Made by a program: the position numbers and the translations under genes. Below the pieces are notes generated by a model, which worked only from the letters and a program-made list of their open reading frames with translations, was not told the DNA's origin and made no database searches. Positions 8,316 to 16,520 of a stretch of DNA of 40,003 nucleotides are shown one piece after another. This DNA comes from Isoptericola halalbus (GTDB lineage: Bacteria; Actinomycetota; Actinomycetes; Actinomycetales; Cellulomonadaceae), in assembly GCA_009663185.1 (NCBI GenBank), contig VJZX01000027.1:1-40003 (forward strand). The letters run 5' to 3'. Numbering within the stretch: the first letter of the stretch is position 1; each line of letters begins with the position of its first letter.

Positions 8316-8731
8316 CGGTGCATCCCCTCCTTGATGGCCGCGACGTCGTCCTTGACGCGGTCGATCGTCTCGGGCTGCTGCGTGGCGCGCTTGAGGAGCT
8401 TGGAGCCGGCGAACGCGAGGCCGCCCGCGACCAGCATGAGGACCACACCGATCACGAGCGCCGACAGCCACAGCGGCCAGGCCTCGGCCAGCCCGATGAT
8501 CGCGGCCCAGATCAGGACCCCGACGGCGTACAGGACGATGACGGCGGCGGCGGCGAACAGACCCATGCCGATGCCCGACCGCTTCGCCTTGTCGCTGAGC
8601 TCCGCCTTGGCGAGCGCGATCTCCGCGCGGACGAGGCGCGTCGCCTGCTCGGACAGCTGCTCGACCAGTCGCCCCATGCCGGGCGGCCGGTCGGCGGACG
8701 TCGTGGTGCGCCCGTCGTCCCAGTCGGTCAT
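8312..8731 (-). CDS. Phage-holin-superfamily-III-like membrane protein
   Basis: 139 residues from the ATG at 8731, which has GGAG six bases upstream; the frame can be extended to 8770 but that start lacks a ribosome binding site. An amphipathic region (LVEQLSEQATRLVRAEIALAKAEL) precedes two transmembrane segments at about 53-80 and 85-108. This is the layout of the 'actinobacterial Holin-X' family: housekeeping membrane proteins paired with DUF3618, not evidence of a prophage. It is the first gene of a two-gene operon with the downstream DUF3618 protein (4-nt overlap). Confidence 0.75.
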   Translation of the reverse strand: MTDWDDGRTTTSADRPPGMGRLVEQLSEQATRLVRAEIALAKAELSDKAKRSGIGMGLFAAAAVIVLYAVGVLIWAAIIGLAEAWPLWLSALVIGVVLMLVAGGLAFAGSKLLKRATQQPETIDRVKDDVAAIKEGMHR

Positions 8732-8831
8732 CCGATGCTCCGATCCCGAGGTGGTCCTTGTGCGGTCCACTCAACCCGTACCTGCTGGTACAGGCAATTC
8801 CTGAGCGCGAATCGGTCGGTCGAGCACGACG

Positions 8832-8858
8832 AAACCCCCGGGCGATGCCCGGGGGTTT
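8832..8858 (-). terminator. Terminator downstream of the tRNA-Phe/Asp/Glu group
   Basis: AAACCCCCGGGC / GCCCGGGGGTTT forms a 12-bp stem with a GAT loop. Read on the minus strand it ends in a short T stretch. It lies 8 nt beyond the tRNA-Phe 3' end and probably closes the tRNA transcript. Confidence 0.8.
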
Positions 8859-8865
8859 CTTCAGG

Positions 8866-8938
8866 TGGCTCCGACCGGCGTCGATCCGGTGACCTTTCGA
8901 TTTTCAGTCGAACGCTCTACCAACTGAGCTACAGAGCC
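8866..8938 (-). tRNA. tRNA-Phe (GAA)
   Basis: A 73-nt cloverleaf on the minus strand. The acceptor is GGCTCTG/CGGAGCC, the anticodon stem-loop CGACTGAAAATCG carries anticodon GAA, and the discriminator is A. CCA is not encoded (ACCT follows). It is the last of three tRNA genes read in the same direction. Confidence 0.95.
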
Positions 8939-8989
8939 GTGACACGAACGCCCGGGGCGCCGTTTCCGACGTACCGGGCGCGTCATGCG

Positions 8990-9063
8990 CGACCCTGACG
9001 GGACTTGAACCCGCGACCTCCGCCGTGACAGGGCGGCGCGCTAACCAACTGCGCTACAGGGCC
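8990..9063 (-). tRNA. tRNA-Asp (GTC)
   Basis: 74 nt on the minus strand. The acceptor is GGCCCTG/CAGGGTC, the discriminator is G, and the anticodon loop CTGTCAC gives anticodon GTC within the CCGCC/GGCGG stem. CCA is not encoded. It lies 51 nt upstream of tRNA-Phe. Confidence 0.95.
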
Positions 9064-9197
9064 ATGATCGGAGAACCTCCCGACCGGAGGGGCTCGCTCG
9101 AGCCGAGAAGAAGCGTACCCCATGGTCGGCGGGATCCTAAAATCGAATCCTGACCAGGACAAGCGCCCCATTCTGGGGCGCCGGAGCGCCCACGGAG

Positions 9198-9270
9198 TAC
9201 CCCCAACGGGATTCGAACCCGTGCTACCGCCGTGAAAGGGCGGGGTCCTAGGCCGCTAGACGATGGGGGC
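9198..9270 (-). tRNA. tRNA-Glu (TTC)
   Basis: 73 nt on the minus strand. The acceptor is GCCCCCA/TGGGGGT with a G·T first pair, the anticodon loop CTTTCAC gives anticodon TTC, and the discriminator is A. CCA is not encoded. It is the first tRNA of the three-gene group. Confidence 0.95.
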
Positions 9271-9328
9271 CGGACGTCGGCAAGCATACCGGGAGCGGGC
9301 GCCGGTACGGCTGGGGCAGGATTGCCGC

Positions 9329-9682
9329 GTGGTGGAGATGAGTCGCGCCGAGTTCGAGGACGCGGTCCGCGACGGCCTGGACCAGGTCCCGCCGGACCTG
9401 ACCGCACTCATGGACAACGTCGTGGTGCTCGTCGAGGACGAGGCGCCGGCGGACGACCCGGAGCTGCTCGGCCTGTACGAGGGCGTGCCGCTCACCGAGC
9501 GCGGCCAGTTCTGGGCAGCCGGGTCCCTGCCGGACCGCATCACGATCTTCCGCAACCCGACGCTCGCGATCTGCGATACCCGGGAGGACGTCGTCGAGGA
9601 GGTGGCGATCACCGTCGTGCACGAGATCGCGCACCATTTCGGCATCGACGACGAGCGGCTCCACGACCTCGGCTGGGCGTGA
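9329..9682 (+). CDS. Minigluzincin-type metallopeptidase family protein
   Basis: A 117-residue cytosolic protein of the small zincin-like family (MMP-like, often labelled 'metallopeptidase family protein'). The zinc-binding signature VVHEIAHHFGIDDERL HDLGW near the C-terminus has HExxH plus a distal Asp/Glu region; upstream are LLGLYEGVPLTER and DRITIFRNPTLAIC. Substrates are unknown. The start is placed at the GTG at 9329 (giving MVEMSRAEFEDAV); the in-frame ATG at 9338 is an alternative, and the frame from 9263 runs into the tRNA-Glu gene and is rejected. It is divergent from the tRNA group. Confidence 0.75.
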   Translation: MVEMSRAEFEDAVRDGLDQVPPDLTALMDNVVVLVEDEAPADDPELLGLYEGVPLTERGQFWAAGSLPDRITIFRNPTLAICDTREDVVEEVAITVVHEIAHHFGIDDERLHDLGWA

Positions 9683-9688
9683 CGCCGC

Positions 9689-10786
9689 TCAGGAGCCGAG
9701 CGGGGTGTACTCCCAGTGCCAGGCCTCGGGCTTCGACCCGCCGGGGCGGGCCCAGTCGGGGTTGTCCCAGCCGAAAGCCGGGGCGTTGTCGCGCAGCCAC
9801 TCGTAGCGGGCGGTGCCGAAGCTCTGGACGCCGTCCCCGAGGTCGATCGCCACACCCCAACCGTGGTTGGAGTAGCCGGGCACCGCGGCGAGATAGCCCC
9901 TCGTCGCGCGGGTCGCGACCTGCGACTCGTACGACCGGTAGGAGTCCACGATCTCGAGGTGCTCGCCGAACCGGACCTTGTACGCGGCGTCGAGGCGCTC
10001 GAGCTGCTCGGCGGCGTCGCACCGCAGGGCCTGGCCCGGCGCGAAGGGGAGCTCGCACAGGGCGGCGGCCGGGATGCGCCCGTTGGCATAGCCCGCGGTG
10101 TCCCGGGTGTGCGCCGCGAGGGACGCGGCAGCGGCCTTGGCCGCCTGCTTCTGCTGAGCGATGAGCTCGGCGGGCGTCGGGGGTGCGGCCTCGATGTCGA
10201 CGGCGGACGCCGCGGTCTTGTCGAGCAGCGCGCGCAGGTCCTCGGTCGCGCTCGAGAGGTCCGCGGACAGGTCGGTCCCGGGCTTCGCGGCCGTCGTCGC
10301 GAGCGGCGCGCGCTCGCCCGAGCGGGACGCCGCACCGCCGTCCTCGCGGGACGCGATCAGCGCGCGCACGGCGGCGGCCTGCTCCTCGATCTTCGCGGCC
10401 TGCTTGGCCGAGATGGTCAGTGAGTCGTCGGTCAGGAGCGACGCGCGCTGCAGCGCAGCCTGTGCGGCCGCTAGCGTCTTGCCGTCCACGCCGGGGGTCT
10501 CGGGGAGGGCGCTCGCCTTCGGGGCGGTGCTCGGGGCGCCAGTCGGGGTACCGGCGGTTGCCGCGGCGGTCACCGCGCGCGTGATGCTGGGGGCCGACGG
10601 CCCGGCCGCGGCGCTGACACTGGTCGCCAGACCGGTCGTCAGGGCCATGAGGCCGAGCGCTGCGGGAACGCCGAAGCGTGCGCTGCGCCCGTTGGCGCGA
10701 CGCGCGGGGGTGCGCGATGCCCGGCTCGACGGCCGGTGGATGTCACGGCGCCGCCGGAGCGGCGTCGACTCGTGGTGTACGGTCAC
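9689..10786 (-). CDS. Exported M15-family D-Ala-D-Ala carboxypeptidase (VanY-like)
   Basis: 365 residues. A basic N-terminus is followed by a hydrophobic segment at about 38-58 (FGVPAALGLMALTTGLATSV) acting as a signal or anchor. A long Ala-rich, partly helical stalk (about 60-260) precedes the C-terminal peptidase domain. That domain shows VDSYRSYESQVATRATRGYL, then GYSNHGWGVAIDLG (the SxHxxGxAxD zinc motif) and AWHWEYTPLGS, which supplies the catalytic Glu and third zinc His. The family trims D-Ala from peptidoglycan stem peptides outside the cell. GTG start at 10786 with AGAGGA upstream. It converges closely on the metallopeptidase gene (6-nt gap). Confidence 0.87.
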   Translation of the reverse strand: MTVHHESTPLRRRRDIHRPSSRASRTPARRANGRSARFGVPAALGLMALTTGLATSVSAAAGPSAPSITRAVTAAATAGTPTGAPSTAPKASALPETPGVDGKTLAAAQAALQRASLLTDDSLTISAKQAAKIEEQAAAVRALIASREDGGAASRSGERAPLATTAAKPGTDLSADLSSATEDLRALLDKTAASAVDIEAAPPTPAELIAQQKQAAKAAAASLAAHTRDTAGYANGRIPAAALCELPFAPGQALRCDAAEQLERLDAAYKVRFGEHLEIVDSYRSYESQVATRATRGYLAAVPGYSNHGWGVAIDLGDGVQSFGTARYEWLRDNAPAFGWDNPDWARPGGSKPEAWHWEYTPLGS

Positions 10787-11071
10787 GCAGAAGTCCTCTG
10801 GGGTTCGCTTCAGGTGGACAGGGGCCTCGGTGATCGAACGGCCCAATCCAGCGTGGGCTACCCGCCCGAGTGCTCCTGACCATCCAGCTGACGATCGGAC
10901 GCGAATCCCGTGCGGGGTCTGCGGACGGGCTGTGAAGACCAGGACAAGCTGCGCGTGTGGACGCGCTCCCAAATAACGATTCGGTATCAACGGGTCCGCA
11001 TCCTGGACCGGTGCGTCCCACTGACCGTGGCGGGGGCCCTCGACCGCGCTCCGCCGTCGAACACTGCTCCG

Positions 11072-11659
11072 ATGAGCAGTGCACCGGTCACCGTGTCGAT
11101 CCACCGTGCGGTCAGTCCCGAGCGTGTCCCCGAGGTGACCGCCTGGGTCCAGGCGGGTGTCCGGCTGGCGAACCGCTGGGACGGCTTCCTCGGCTCGGGG
11201 TGGATCCGCGCGACCGAGGGGTCGAGCGACTGGTTCATGCTCTACCGCTTCGCCGACGCCGAGCGGCTCGAGGCGTGGGAGAGCTCGCAGGACCGCGAGC
11301 GATGGCTCGCGCAGGGCGCGGGACTCGTCACCGAGCGGCGGGTCGAGAAGCGCACCGGCATCGAGGGGTGGTTCGACGCCCCGAGCCGACAGGACGAGCC
11401 GTCGGGCCTCCCGCTGCTGCCCGCGCCACCGCGGTGGAAGCAGTCGGTCGCGATCTGGCTCGGCTTCTTCCCCGTCAACCTGGTGTTCACGGTGCTGGTG
11501 GGCTGGCTCGTGCCGCCGTTCGGCGACCTTCCCGTCGTGCTGCGCGTGCTGGTCTCGACGGCGGTCCTCACGCCGGTCATGTCGTTCTGGGTCCTTCCCT
11601 GGGTCACCGCGCGCCTCACGGGCTGGCTGCACGCGCCGCCGCGCTCTCGACGGTGGTGA
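11072..11659 (+). CDS. Antibiotic-biosynthesis-monooxygenase-like domain fused to two membrane helices
   Basis: 195 residues. The N-terminal ~95 form an ABM-type dimeric α/β barrel (VTVSIHRAVSPERVPEVTAW...GFLGSGWIRA...DWFMLYRFADAERLEAWESS). Two transmembrane helices follow (SVAIWLGFFPVNLVFTVLVG and LVSTAVLTPVMSFWVLPWV) before a basic tail. The ABM-plus-two-TM layout recurs in bacteria and is of unknown function; catalysis is not implied. ATG at 11072; the frame extends to 10910 but the added N-terminus is low-complexity. It is followed after 52 nt by the MscS channel gene, which has its own promoter-like box. Confidence 0.75.
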   Translation: MSSAPVTVSIHRAVSPERVPEVTAWVQAGVRLANRWDGFLGSGWIRATEGSSDWFMLYRFADAERLEAWESSQDRERWLAQGAGLVTERRVEKRTGIEGWFDAPSRQDEPSGLPLLPAPPRWKQSVAIWLGFFPVNLVFTVLVGWLVPPFGDLPVVLRVLVSTAVLTPVMSFWVLPWVTARLTGWLHAPPRSRRW

Positions 11660-11699
11660 TCTGCCGCGCGCTCACAGCGCCCGCTCAGGCTTGTCTCCC

Positions 11700-11705
11700 T
11701 ACTGT
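11700..11705 (+). promoter_or_regulatory. -10 box of leaderless promoter for the MscS-type channel
   Basis: TACTGT, exactly 6 nt before the ATG at 11712, with no Shine-Dalgarno sequence. It fits the leaderless pattern repeated in this window. Confidence 0.5.
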
Positions 11706-11711
11706 GGTGGC

Positions 11712-13358
11712 ATGCTCACACCCGCCGACACCGACCTGGGGGAGATCCCAGAGGCAACCGCCAGCTTCGCGGTGACGCTCGCATGGGCGGCCGGAGCCGT
11801 CGTGGCCGCCTTCATGCTCGCCACGGTGCTGTCCGTCGTCGTGCGGATGCTCGGGCGCCGCAACCCGCTCCTGCGCGACCTGTCGGTGCACATGCGCCGG
11901 CCCATGCGTGCCGTGCTCATGCTCGTCGCGGTGTGGCTCGCGGTGCGCTTCTCCGCGCACGCCGACGACCTGTGGTTCCCCGTCGTCGAGCACGCCCTGC
12001 TCATCGTGACGATCATCGCGATCGCGTGGCTCGTGGGCGCGACGGCGTTCGTCGTCGAGGAGCGCGTGCTCGACCGGTACAGCGGTGAGCACGTCGACGA
12101 CGGGCACGCGCGCCGCGTCCGCACGCAGGTCACGCTCGTGCGGCGCATCACCGTGGCCGTGCTGGTGGTGTGCGCCGTCGCCGCGGTCCTCCTGACGTTC
12201 GAGGGCGCGCGCACCGTGGGCGCGAGCCTCCTTGCCTCGGCCGGCGTGCTGTCGATCGTCGCCGGCCTCGCCGCGCAGTCGACGCTCGCCAGCACGTTCG
12301 CCGGCATGCAGATCGCGTTCACCGACGCGATCCGGGTCGACGACGTCGTGGTGCTCGACGGCGAGTTCGGCCGCATCGAGGAGATCACCCTCACCTACGT
12401 GGTGGTCCACGTGTGGGACGACCGCCGCCTCATCCTGCCGTGCACCTACTTCACCTCCACGCCGTTCGAGAACTGGACGCGGCGTGCCGCGGACCTCCTG
12501 GGCACGGTCGAGATCGACCTGGACTTTCGCGTCCCGCTCGCCGAGCTGCGGGCAGAGCTCGACCGGCTGCTCGAGTCGTCGTCGCTGTGGGACCGGCGCA
12601 CGGGCGTGCTGCAGGTGACCGACGCCGTCGGCGGCAACGTGCGCGTGCGGGCCCTGGTCAGCGCCCCGGACGCGCCGACGCTGTGGGACCTGCGCTGCTA
12701 CGTGCGCGAGGGTCTCGTCGAGTGGCTCCAGCGCGAGGCGCCCGGCGCGTTGCCGCGCACCCGGCTCGAGGGCCCGGGTGCGGACCAGTTTGCCGCCGGT
12801 TCGGCCGCCCGCGACGAGGGCGACCTCGCCGGGCGCGACGACGCGACGTCCGGACCGCCGTCGGACGCGGCTCCGGACGGCGGGGTCGAGGGCAAGCCGA
12901 AGCGCACGGGACGCGGCAGGGTCCCGGCACCGGCGCTCGTGCCGGAGCGCGCGCCCGTGCGCGAGCGCGACCTGCCAGCACCGGCACCGTCGACGGTGCG
13001 GGCCGCGTCACGCACCGACCCGACCGTCGCCCTCGGGTCCGTCCGGCCCGAGCCGGCAGGCGCCGGCGAGACCCGGGTCATGTCCGCCGCGGAGGCCGAG
13101 GGCGTGCGGAGGAACGGTGCGGAGGCATCCGCCCTGTTCAGCGGTAGCGCCGAGGCCGAGGCGCGCGCGGGGCGGTTCCACGGCCCGGGCCGGGAGGCCA
13201 TCGAGGAGCGCGAGCAGACCGCCGAGCGCAAGCTCGGGCAGACGGACGAGATCGCGGTGGGCGGGTCAGGGCGCGACCGCGGTGTGGCGCCCGACTCGGG
13301 TGAGGGCGGCCCGACCAGAGGGCCAGGAGAGAACGGCGACGCCGACGGCGACGGTTAG
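11712..13358 (+). CDS. MscS-family mechanosensitive ion channel with long disordered tail
   Basis: 548 residues. Four hydrophobic segments lie in the first 170. The pore-lining region GASLLASAGVLSIVAGLAAQ is followed by the β-domain signature (DDVVVLDGEFGRIEEITLTY...ILPCTYFTSTPFENWTR). This is the MscS fold, which releases solutes through the cytoplasmic membrane during hypo-osmotic shock. From about residue 345 to the end (some 200 residues) the protein is Ala/Gly/Arg/Glu-rich without hydrophobic runs and looks disordered, well beyond the ~290 residues of a minimal channel. The 3' end overlaps the convergent glycerophosphodiesterase gene by 4 nt. Start 11712 sits directly behind TACTGT-N6. 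Confidence 0.88.
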   Translation: MLTPADTDLGEIPEATASFAVTLAWAAGAVVAAFMLATVLSVVVRMLGRRNPLLRDLSVHMRRPMRAVLMLVAVWLAVRFSAHADDLWFPVVEHALLIVTIIAIAWLVGATAFVVEERVLDRYSGEHVDDGHARRVRTQVTLVRRITVAVLVVCAVAAVLLTFEGARTVGASLLASAGVLSIVAGLAAQSTLASTFAGMQIAFTDAIRVDDVVVLDGEFGRIEEITLTYVVVHVWDDRRLILPCTYFTSTPFENWTRRAADLLGTVEIDLDFRVPLAELRAELDRLLESSSLWDRRTGVLQVTDAVGGNVRVRALVSAPDAPTLWDLRCYVREGLVEWLQREAPGALPRTRLEGPGADQFAAGSAARDEGDLAGRDDATSGPPSDAAPDGGVEGKPKRTGRGRVPAPALVPERAPVRERDLPAPAPSTVRAASRTDPTVALGSVRPEPAGAGETRVMSAAEAEGVRRNGAEASALFSGSAEAEARAGRFHGPGREAIEEREQTAERKLGQTDEIAVGGSGRDRGVAPDSGEGGPTRGPGENGDADGDG

Positions 13359-14161
13359 GGCGACCGCGGGGACACGCGGCGCCTGGAGTCGGCGAGCCAG
13401 CCGCGCAGGTGCTCAGGCCGGTCGGTGATGATCGCGTCGACGCGCGCATCGACCAGGTCGGTCCACCCGGCCGGGTCGTTCTCGGTCCAGACCATGACGC
13501 GGCGGCCGCCGTCGTGCAGGCGCCGCACGAGGCCGGGCTCGGCTCGGACCGCCTCCGTCGAGGGATTGACCGTGACGACGCCGAGGTCGTCGGCGAGATC
13601 GAGCGCCTCGCGCAGATCGCCGTCGACGAGCAGTCCCCGCGGCAGGTCGGGAGCAGCCTCGCGCAAGGCCGCGACCGTCGGGGGCGTGAAGCTCTGGGCC
13701 ACGGTGCGGTGCCGCACGCCGGCCGCGTCGATGGACGCGACCGTCAGCGCGACCTCCTCAGGCGTCCAGGTGCCCTTGTACTCGAGCAGCAGCCCGAGCC
13801 CTGGCCGCGACGTCGCGTAACGGAGGACCTCGTCCAGCCGGGGGATCGGCTGGCCCGCGAAGGCGGGCGAGAACCATGATCCGGCGTCGAGCGTGCGCAG
13901 CGCCGCGAAGGTGAGGAGCCCGACGGCACCGGACCCGTCGGTCGTGGCGTCCACGGTGTCGTCGTGGATCACGACGACGATCCCGTCGGCCGTGAGCTGG
14001 AGGTCGAGCTCGATCACGTCGGCGCCCGCGCGCCAGGCGGCGTCGAAGGCCGCGAGCGTGTTCTCCGGCGCGGCGGCGCTCGCGCCGCGGTGCCCGACGA
14101 CGCAGGGGCGGCCGGCGGGCAGGAAGGCCGCGGGCAGCGGCCGGGCCGTGACCGGGGTCAT
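13355..14161 (-). CDS. Glycerophosphodiester phosphodiesterase
   Basis: 268 residues, single GDPD domain of the cytosolic UgpQ type; no signal peptide. It hydrolyses glycerophosphodiesters to glycerol-3-phosphate and an alcohol. Catalytic motifs are in order: VVGHRGASAAAPENTLAAF (HRG and ENT), GADVIELDLQLTADG (metal-binding E-x-D) and VVVIHDDTVDATT (second catalytic His), with LLLEYKG and VWTENDP further on and the closing VDAIITDRPEHL. It converges on the MscS gene with a 4-nt overlap and is divergent from the lipoprotein gene. Confidence 0.92.
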   Translation of the reverse strand: MTPVTARPLPAAFLPAGRPCVVGHRGASAAAPENTLAAFDAAWRAGADVIELDLQLTADGIVVVIHDDTVDATTDGSGAVGLLTFAALRTLDAGSWFSPAFAGQPIPRLDEVLRYATSRPGLGLLLEYKGTWTPEEVALTVASIDAAGVRHRTVAQSFTPPTVAALREAAPDLPRGLLVDGDLREALDLADDLGVVTVNPSTEAVRAEPGLVRRLHDGGRRVMVWTENDPAGWTDLVDARVDAIITDRPEHLRGWLADSRRRVSPRSP

Positions 14162-14230
14162 CGCGTGCTCCTCCCAGCGCGGGGTTGCCCGATGCTACGT
14201 GGCGCGGGACGGGGTGCGAGGCTGTGCACC

Positions 14231-14725
14231 ATGACTGCGCGCATCACCAGCCTCTCGCGTGCCCGGTTCGCCGCGACCGTCGCCGCCGTCGCGACCGGCG
14301 CACTCATGCTCGCCGCGTGCGCAGGGCCCGAAGACGCACCTGCCGCCGGCCCGGCGCCGTCGGCCAGCCCGTCCGCCTCGCAGGGCAGCACGGTGCCCGA
14401 CGCCGGACCGCTCGACCGCGACCAGGCCTGCGCCGCGATGTACGTCAGCGGCGAGCCGCCGCTCGAGCGGCGCGTCGGCGACGCGCTCGTGGACGCGAGC
14501 GAGGGCTTCGACACGGCTGCCGCGGCCGAGATGCACGACCTCGCCCGCGACCTCGGCAGGCTGCAGGAGCGCGTGCCCGACGACCTCGCCTCCGCGCTGG
14601 ACAAGGTCCGCGTCCCGTTCGTGCAGATGCAGGAGCACCTCGACACCGGAGGCAGCGGGAGCATCGAGCTCGACGTCGCGTCCGCCGTCGCCGGGCTCAA
14701 GGAGTACCGTACGCTCTGCTCGTGA
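14231..14725 (+). CDS. Putative lipoprotein of unknown function
   Basis: 164 residues. The signal peptide RFAATVAAVATGALMLAAC ends in a lipobox with Cys30, so the mature protein should be lipid-anchored on the outer face of the membrane. A Pro/Ala/Ser linker follows, then a helical region with two further cysteines (DQACAAMYV and the C-terminal TLCS), which could form a disulfide. No domain is recognised. The ATG at 14231 is 69 nt from the divergent GDPD start, so the two probably share a promoter region. Confidence 0.75.
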   Translation: MTARITSLSRARFAATVAAVATGALMLAACAGPEDAPAAGPAPSASPSASQGSTVPDAGPLDRDQACAAMYVSGEPPLERRVGDALVDASEGFDTAAAAEMHDLARDLGRLQERVPDDLASALDKVRVPFVQMQEHLDTGGSGSIELDVASAVAGLKEYRTLCS

Positions 14726-14745
14726 GGCGCGGTGCGGTCGCGAGC

Positions 14746-15362
14746 TCAGGACGGGCCCGGGAACGCACCGACCGCGGGCTCCCCGGCCGACCGGTAGGTG
14801 GTGAGCAGGACGCCCGAGTCGCTAGTCCGCGACGAGACGAGCTCGAGCCCGCGGGGGACCTGGCCTTCGGGGAAGAGGCGGATCCCCGCGCCGAGCACCA
14901 CGGGGAAGATCGCGAGGCGGTACTCGTCGACGAGGTCGAGCGCGGCGAGCTGGTTGACCAGCGACGGGCTGCCGTGCACCTGCACCTCGTCCCCCGGCTC
15001 GGCCTTGAGCTGCTCGACGGCGGTGCGCAGGTCGCCGTGGAACGTCGTCGGTGCCCAGTCCGACGTCGTGCGTGTGCGGGACACGACGTGCTTGGGGTTG
15101 CGGTTGAGGCCCCCGGCGACGACGGGTCCGCCTCGACGTCGGCGTGCGGCCAGTAGGCCTCGAAGATGTCGAACGTCCGCCGGCCCAGGAGGTAGGCGTC
15201 GCCGTGGCGGAACGACTCGTCGACGAACGACCCGACGTCGTCGTCGAAGAGCGGCACCAGCCAGCCGCCGTACCTGAAGCCCCCCGACGTGTCCTCGCTC
15301 GGTGCGCCCGGCGCCTGCGCGACGCCGTCGAGCGTGATGAACGTGGTGGTCGTGAGTCGCAT
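14746..15362 (-). pseudogene. Dihydrofolate-reductase-family protein (RibD C-terminal type), frameshifted
   Basis: The first part starts at the ATG at 15362 (MRLTTTTFITLDGVAQAPGA...LLGRRTFDIFEAYWPHADVEADP). The second part is in another frame (VVAGGLNRNPKHVVSRT...HGSPSLVNQL...YRLAIFPVVLGAGIRLFP) and ends at 14746. The two join perfectly if one G is added near 15123-15126 (GACCC-GTCGTC on the minus strand), so a single-base deletion or a sequencing error splits the gene. The family is NADPH-dependent reductases related to RibD and DHFR; the small-molecule substrate is generally unknown. The rest of the domain is intact, which argues for a recent lesion or an error. Confidence 0.8.
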
Positions 15363-15444
15363 GGTGGTCTCCGTGTCCGGTGTCCTGCACCGGTAGACGC
15401 GCCGGCCGGCGGCGACTCATCGGTCGGCGCGCGTCCACGAGTGG

Positions 15445-15517
15445 TGGCCCCCCAGGGGATCGAACCCTGAACCCGCGGATTAAAAGTCCGCTGCTCTGCC
15501 AATTGAGCTAGAGGGCC
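15445..15517 (-). tRNA. tRNA-Lys (TTT)
   Basis: 73 nt on the minus strand. The acceptor is GGCCCTC/GGGGGCC, the anticodon stem GCGGA/TCCGC encloses a loop with anticodon TTT, and the discriminator is A. Unlike the other three tRNA genes in this window, CCA is encoded (15444-15442). Confidence 0.95.
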
Positions 15518-15598
15518 TCGACGAGACCCCGTTGCGCGGCCCGACGTCGCCAGGGACAGGCTACCCGTGAGCGCAGGCGCATCCTCCCAGCTGCGACG

Positions 15599-16294
15599 TC
15601 ACACCCAGATCGCGGTGGGCCACCCGTCGCTGAACACCTCGGGCGGGTCCGGGATGGAGTGGGCCTGGCCCTCGGCGACGCGACGTGCCGTCCAGGCCGC
15701 CGCGCCGGCGTCGAGCACGTCGTCGACGCCGGCGTCCAGGCTCGTGCGGCCGAGGTCGCCGGACAGCGGGATGCCGCGCTCCGCGAGCAGCCGCCTCCTG
15801 AGCTCGACGCCGGCCCACGTCGTCTTGCGCACCCCGAGCGGCTTTCCGAGCATGCGCGCGAAGCAGACCTCCGGGTGGACCTCGACCACAGTCAGGTCTG
15901 TGGTCTGGGCGAAGGCCTCGACCTCGAGGATCCTCCTCCGGAGCCCGTAGGCCTGCTTCGAGACACCCTCACCGGCGAGCTCGCGGTTGAGCGCGACCGC
16001 CGTCGGGTGGTCGGGTGCCTCGAGCGCAGCTCGGACCGGCGTCATGAACACGGACGAGCGACGGGCCCCGATCGTCGACCGTGCACGCACGTCGGCCGAC
16101 CGTCGACCGGTGTCCGGGAGCCCGATGGGGATGTCGATCGCCACGACGCTCGGCGGGCCGTCCGCACCCGCCTGCTCGACGAGTCTCGTGATCGACGACG
16201 CGAGGTACGCCTGTGGCCCGCCGGTCCCCAGTGCGATGCCCACCCAGCCGGCCGCGCACCCGTCGACGCCGAGGACGCGCTTCCTCGCTCTCAT
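15599..16294 (-). CDS. DUF429 family protein (RNase H-like fold)
   Basis: 231 residues. It begins RVLGVDGCAAGWVGIALGTG, the DUF429 opening with a conserved Asp in a strand-turn like the RNase H/actin-like nucleases. VVAIDIPIGLPD then supplies a second conserved Asp, followed by RRSSVFMTPVR, and VEVHPEVCFARM holds the family's HPE motif. The C-terminal DAGVDDVLDAGAAAWTA gives further acidic residues. The predicted activity is nuclease-like but is unproven for the family. It is a stand-alone gene downstream of tRNA-Lys on the same strand. Confidence 0.82.
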   Translation of the reverse strand: MRARKRVLGVDGCAAGWVGIALGTGGPQAYLASSITRLVEQAGADGPPSVVAIDIPIGLPDTGRRSADVRARSTIGARRSSVFMTPVRAALEAPDHPTAVALNRELAGEGVSKQAYGLRRRILEVEAFAQTTDLTVVEVHPEVCFARMLGKPLGVRKTTWAGVELRRRLLAERGIPLSGDLGRTSLDAGVDDVLDAGAAAWTARRVAEGQAHSIPDPPEVFSDGWPTAIWV

Positions 16295-16520
16295 GGTCCA
16301 TCCGTAGCCGCTCGTGGTCGAGCGCGCAGCCCGGTGCAGGCGCCACCTGTGAACAAGGTCACGAATCGGTTACGGAGGGCAACCTATAAGCCACTGGCGG
16401 CGATGTCATCTGGAGTCTCATCCACCGGGAGATTTCGGCTTCATTGCGTCTCATCGTTGCCTTCGTGTCCGTGGGCTGTTTCGGTGGAGGTGTTCGGATG
16501 AACCGACGAGAGGAGCGCCC

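Noticed and set aside
8312-8731. Prophage, suggested by a holin-like protein
   Set aside because: The protein belongs to a chromosomal actinobacterial holin-like family paired with DUF3618. No phage genes are nearby.
10787-11071. c-di-AMP (ydaO-type) riboswitch before the VanY-like peptidase
   Set aside because: Cell-wall hydrolase genes of actinobacteria often have one, but I could not find the conserved GCCG...GGGGGACCC blocks or the expected helices in this leader.
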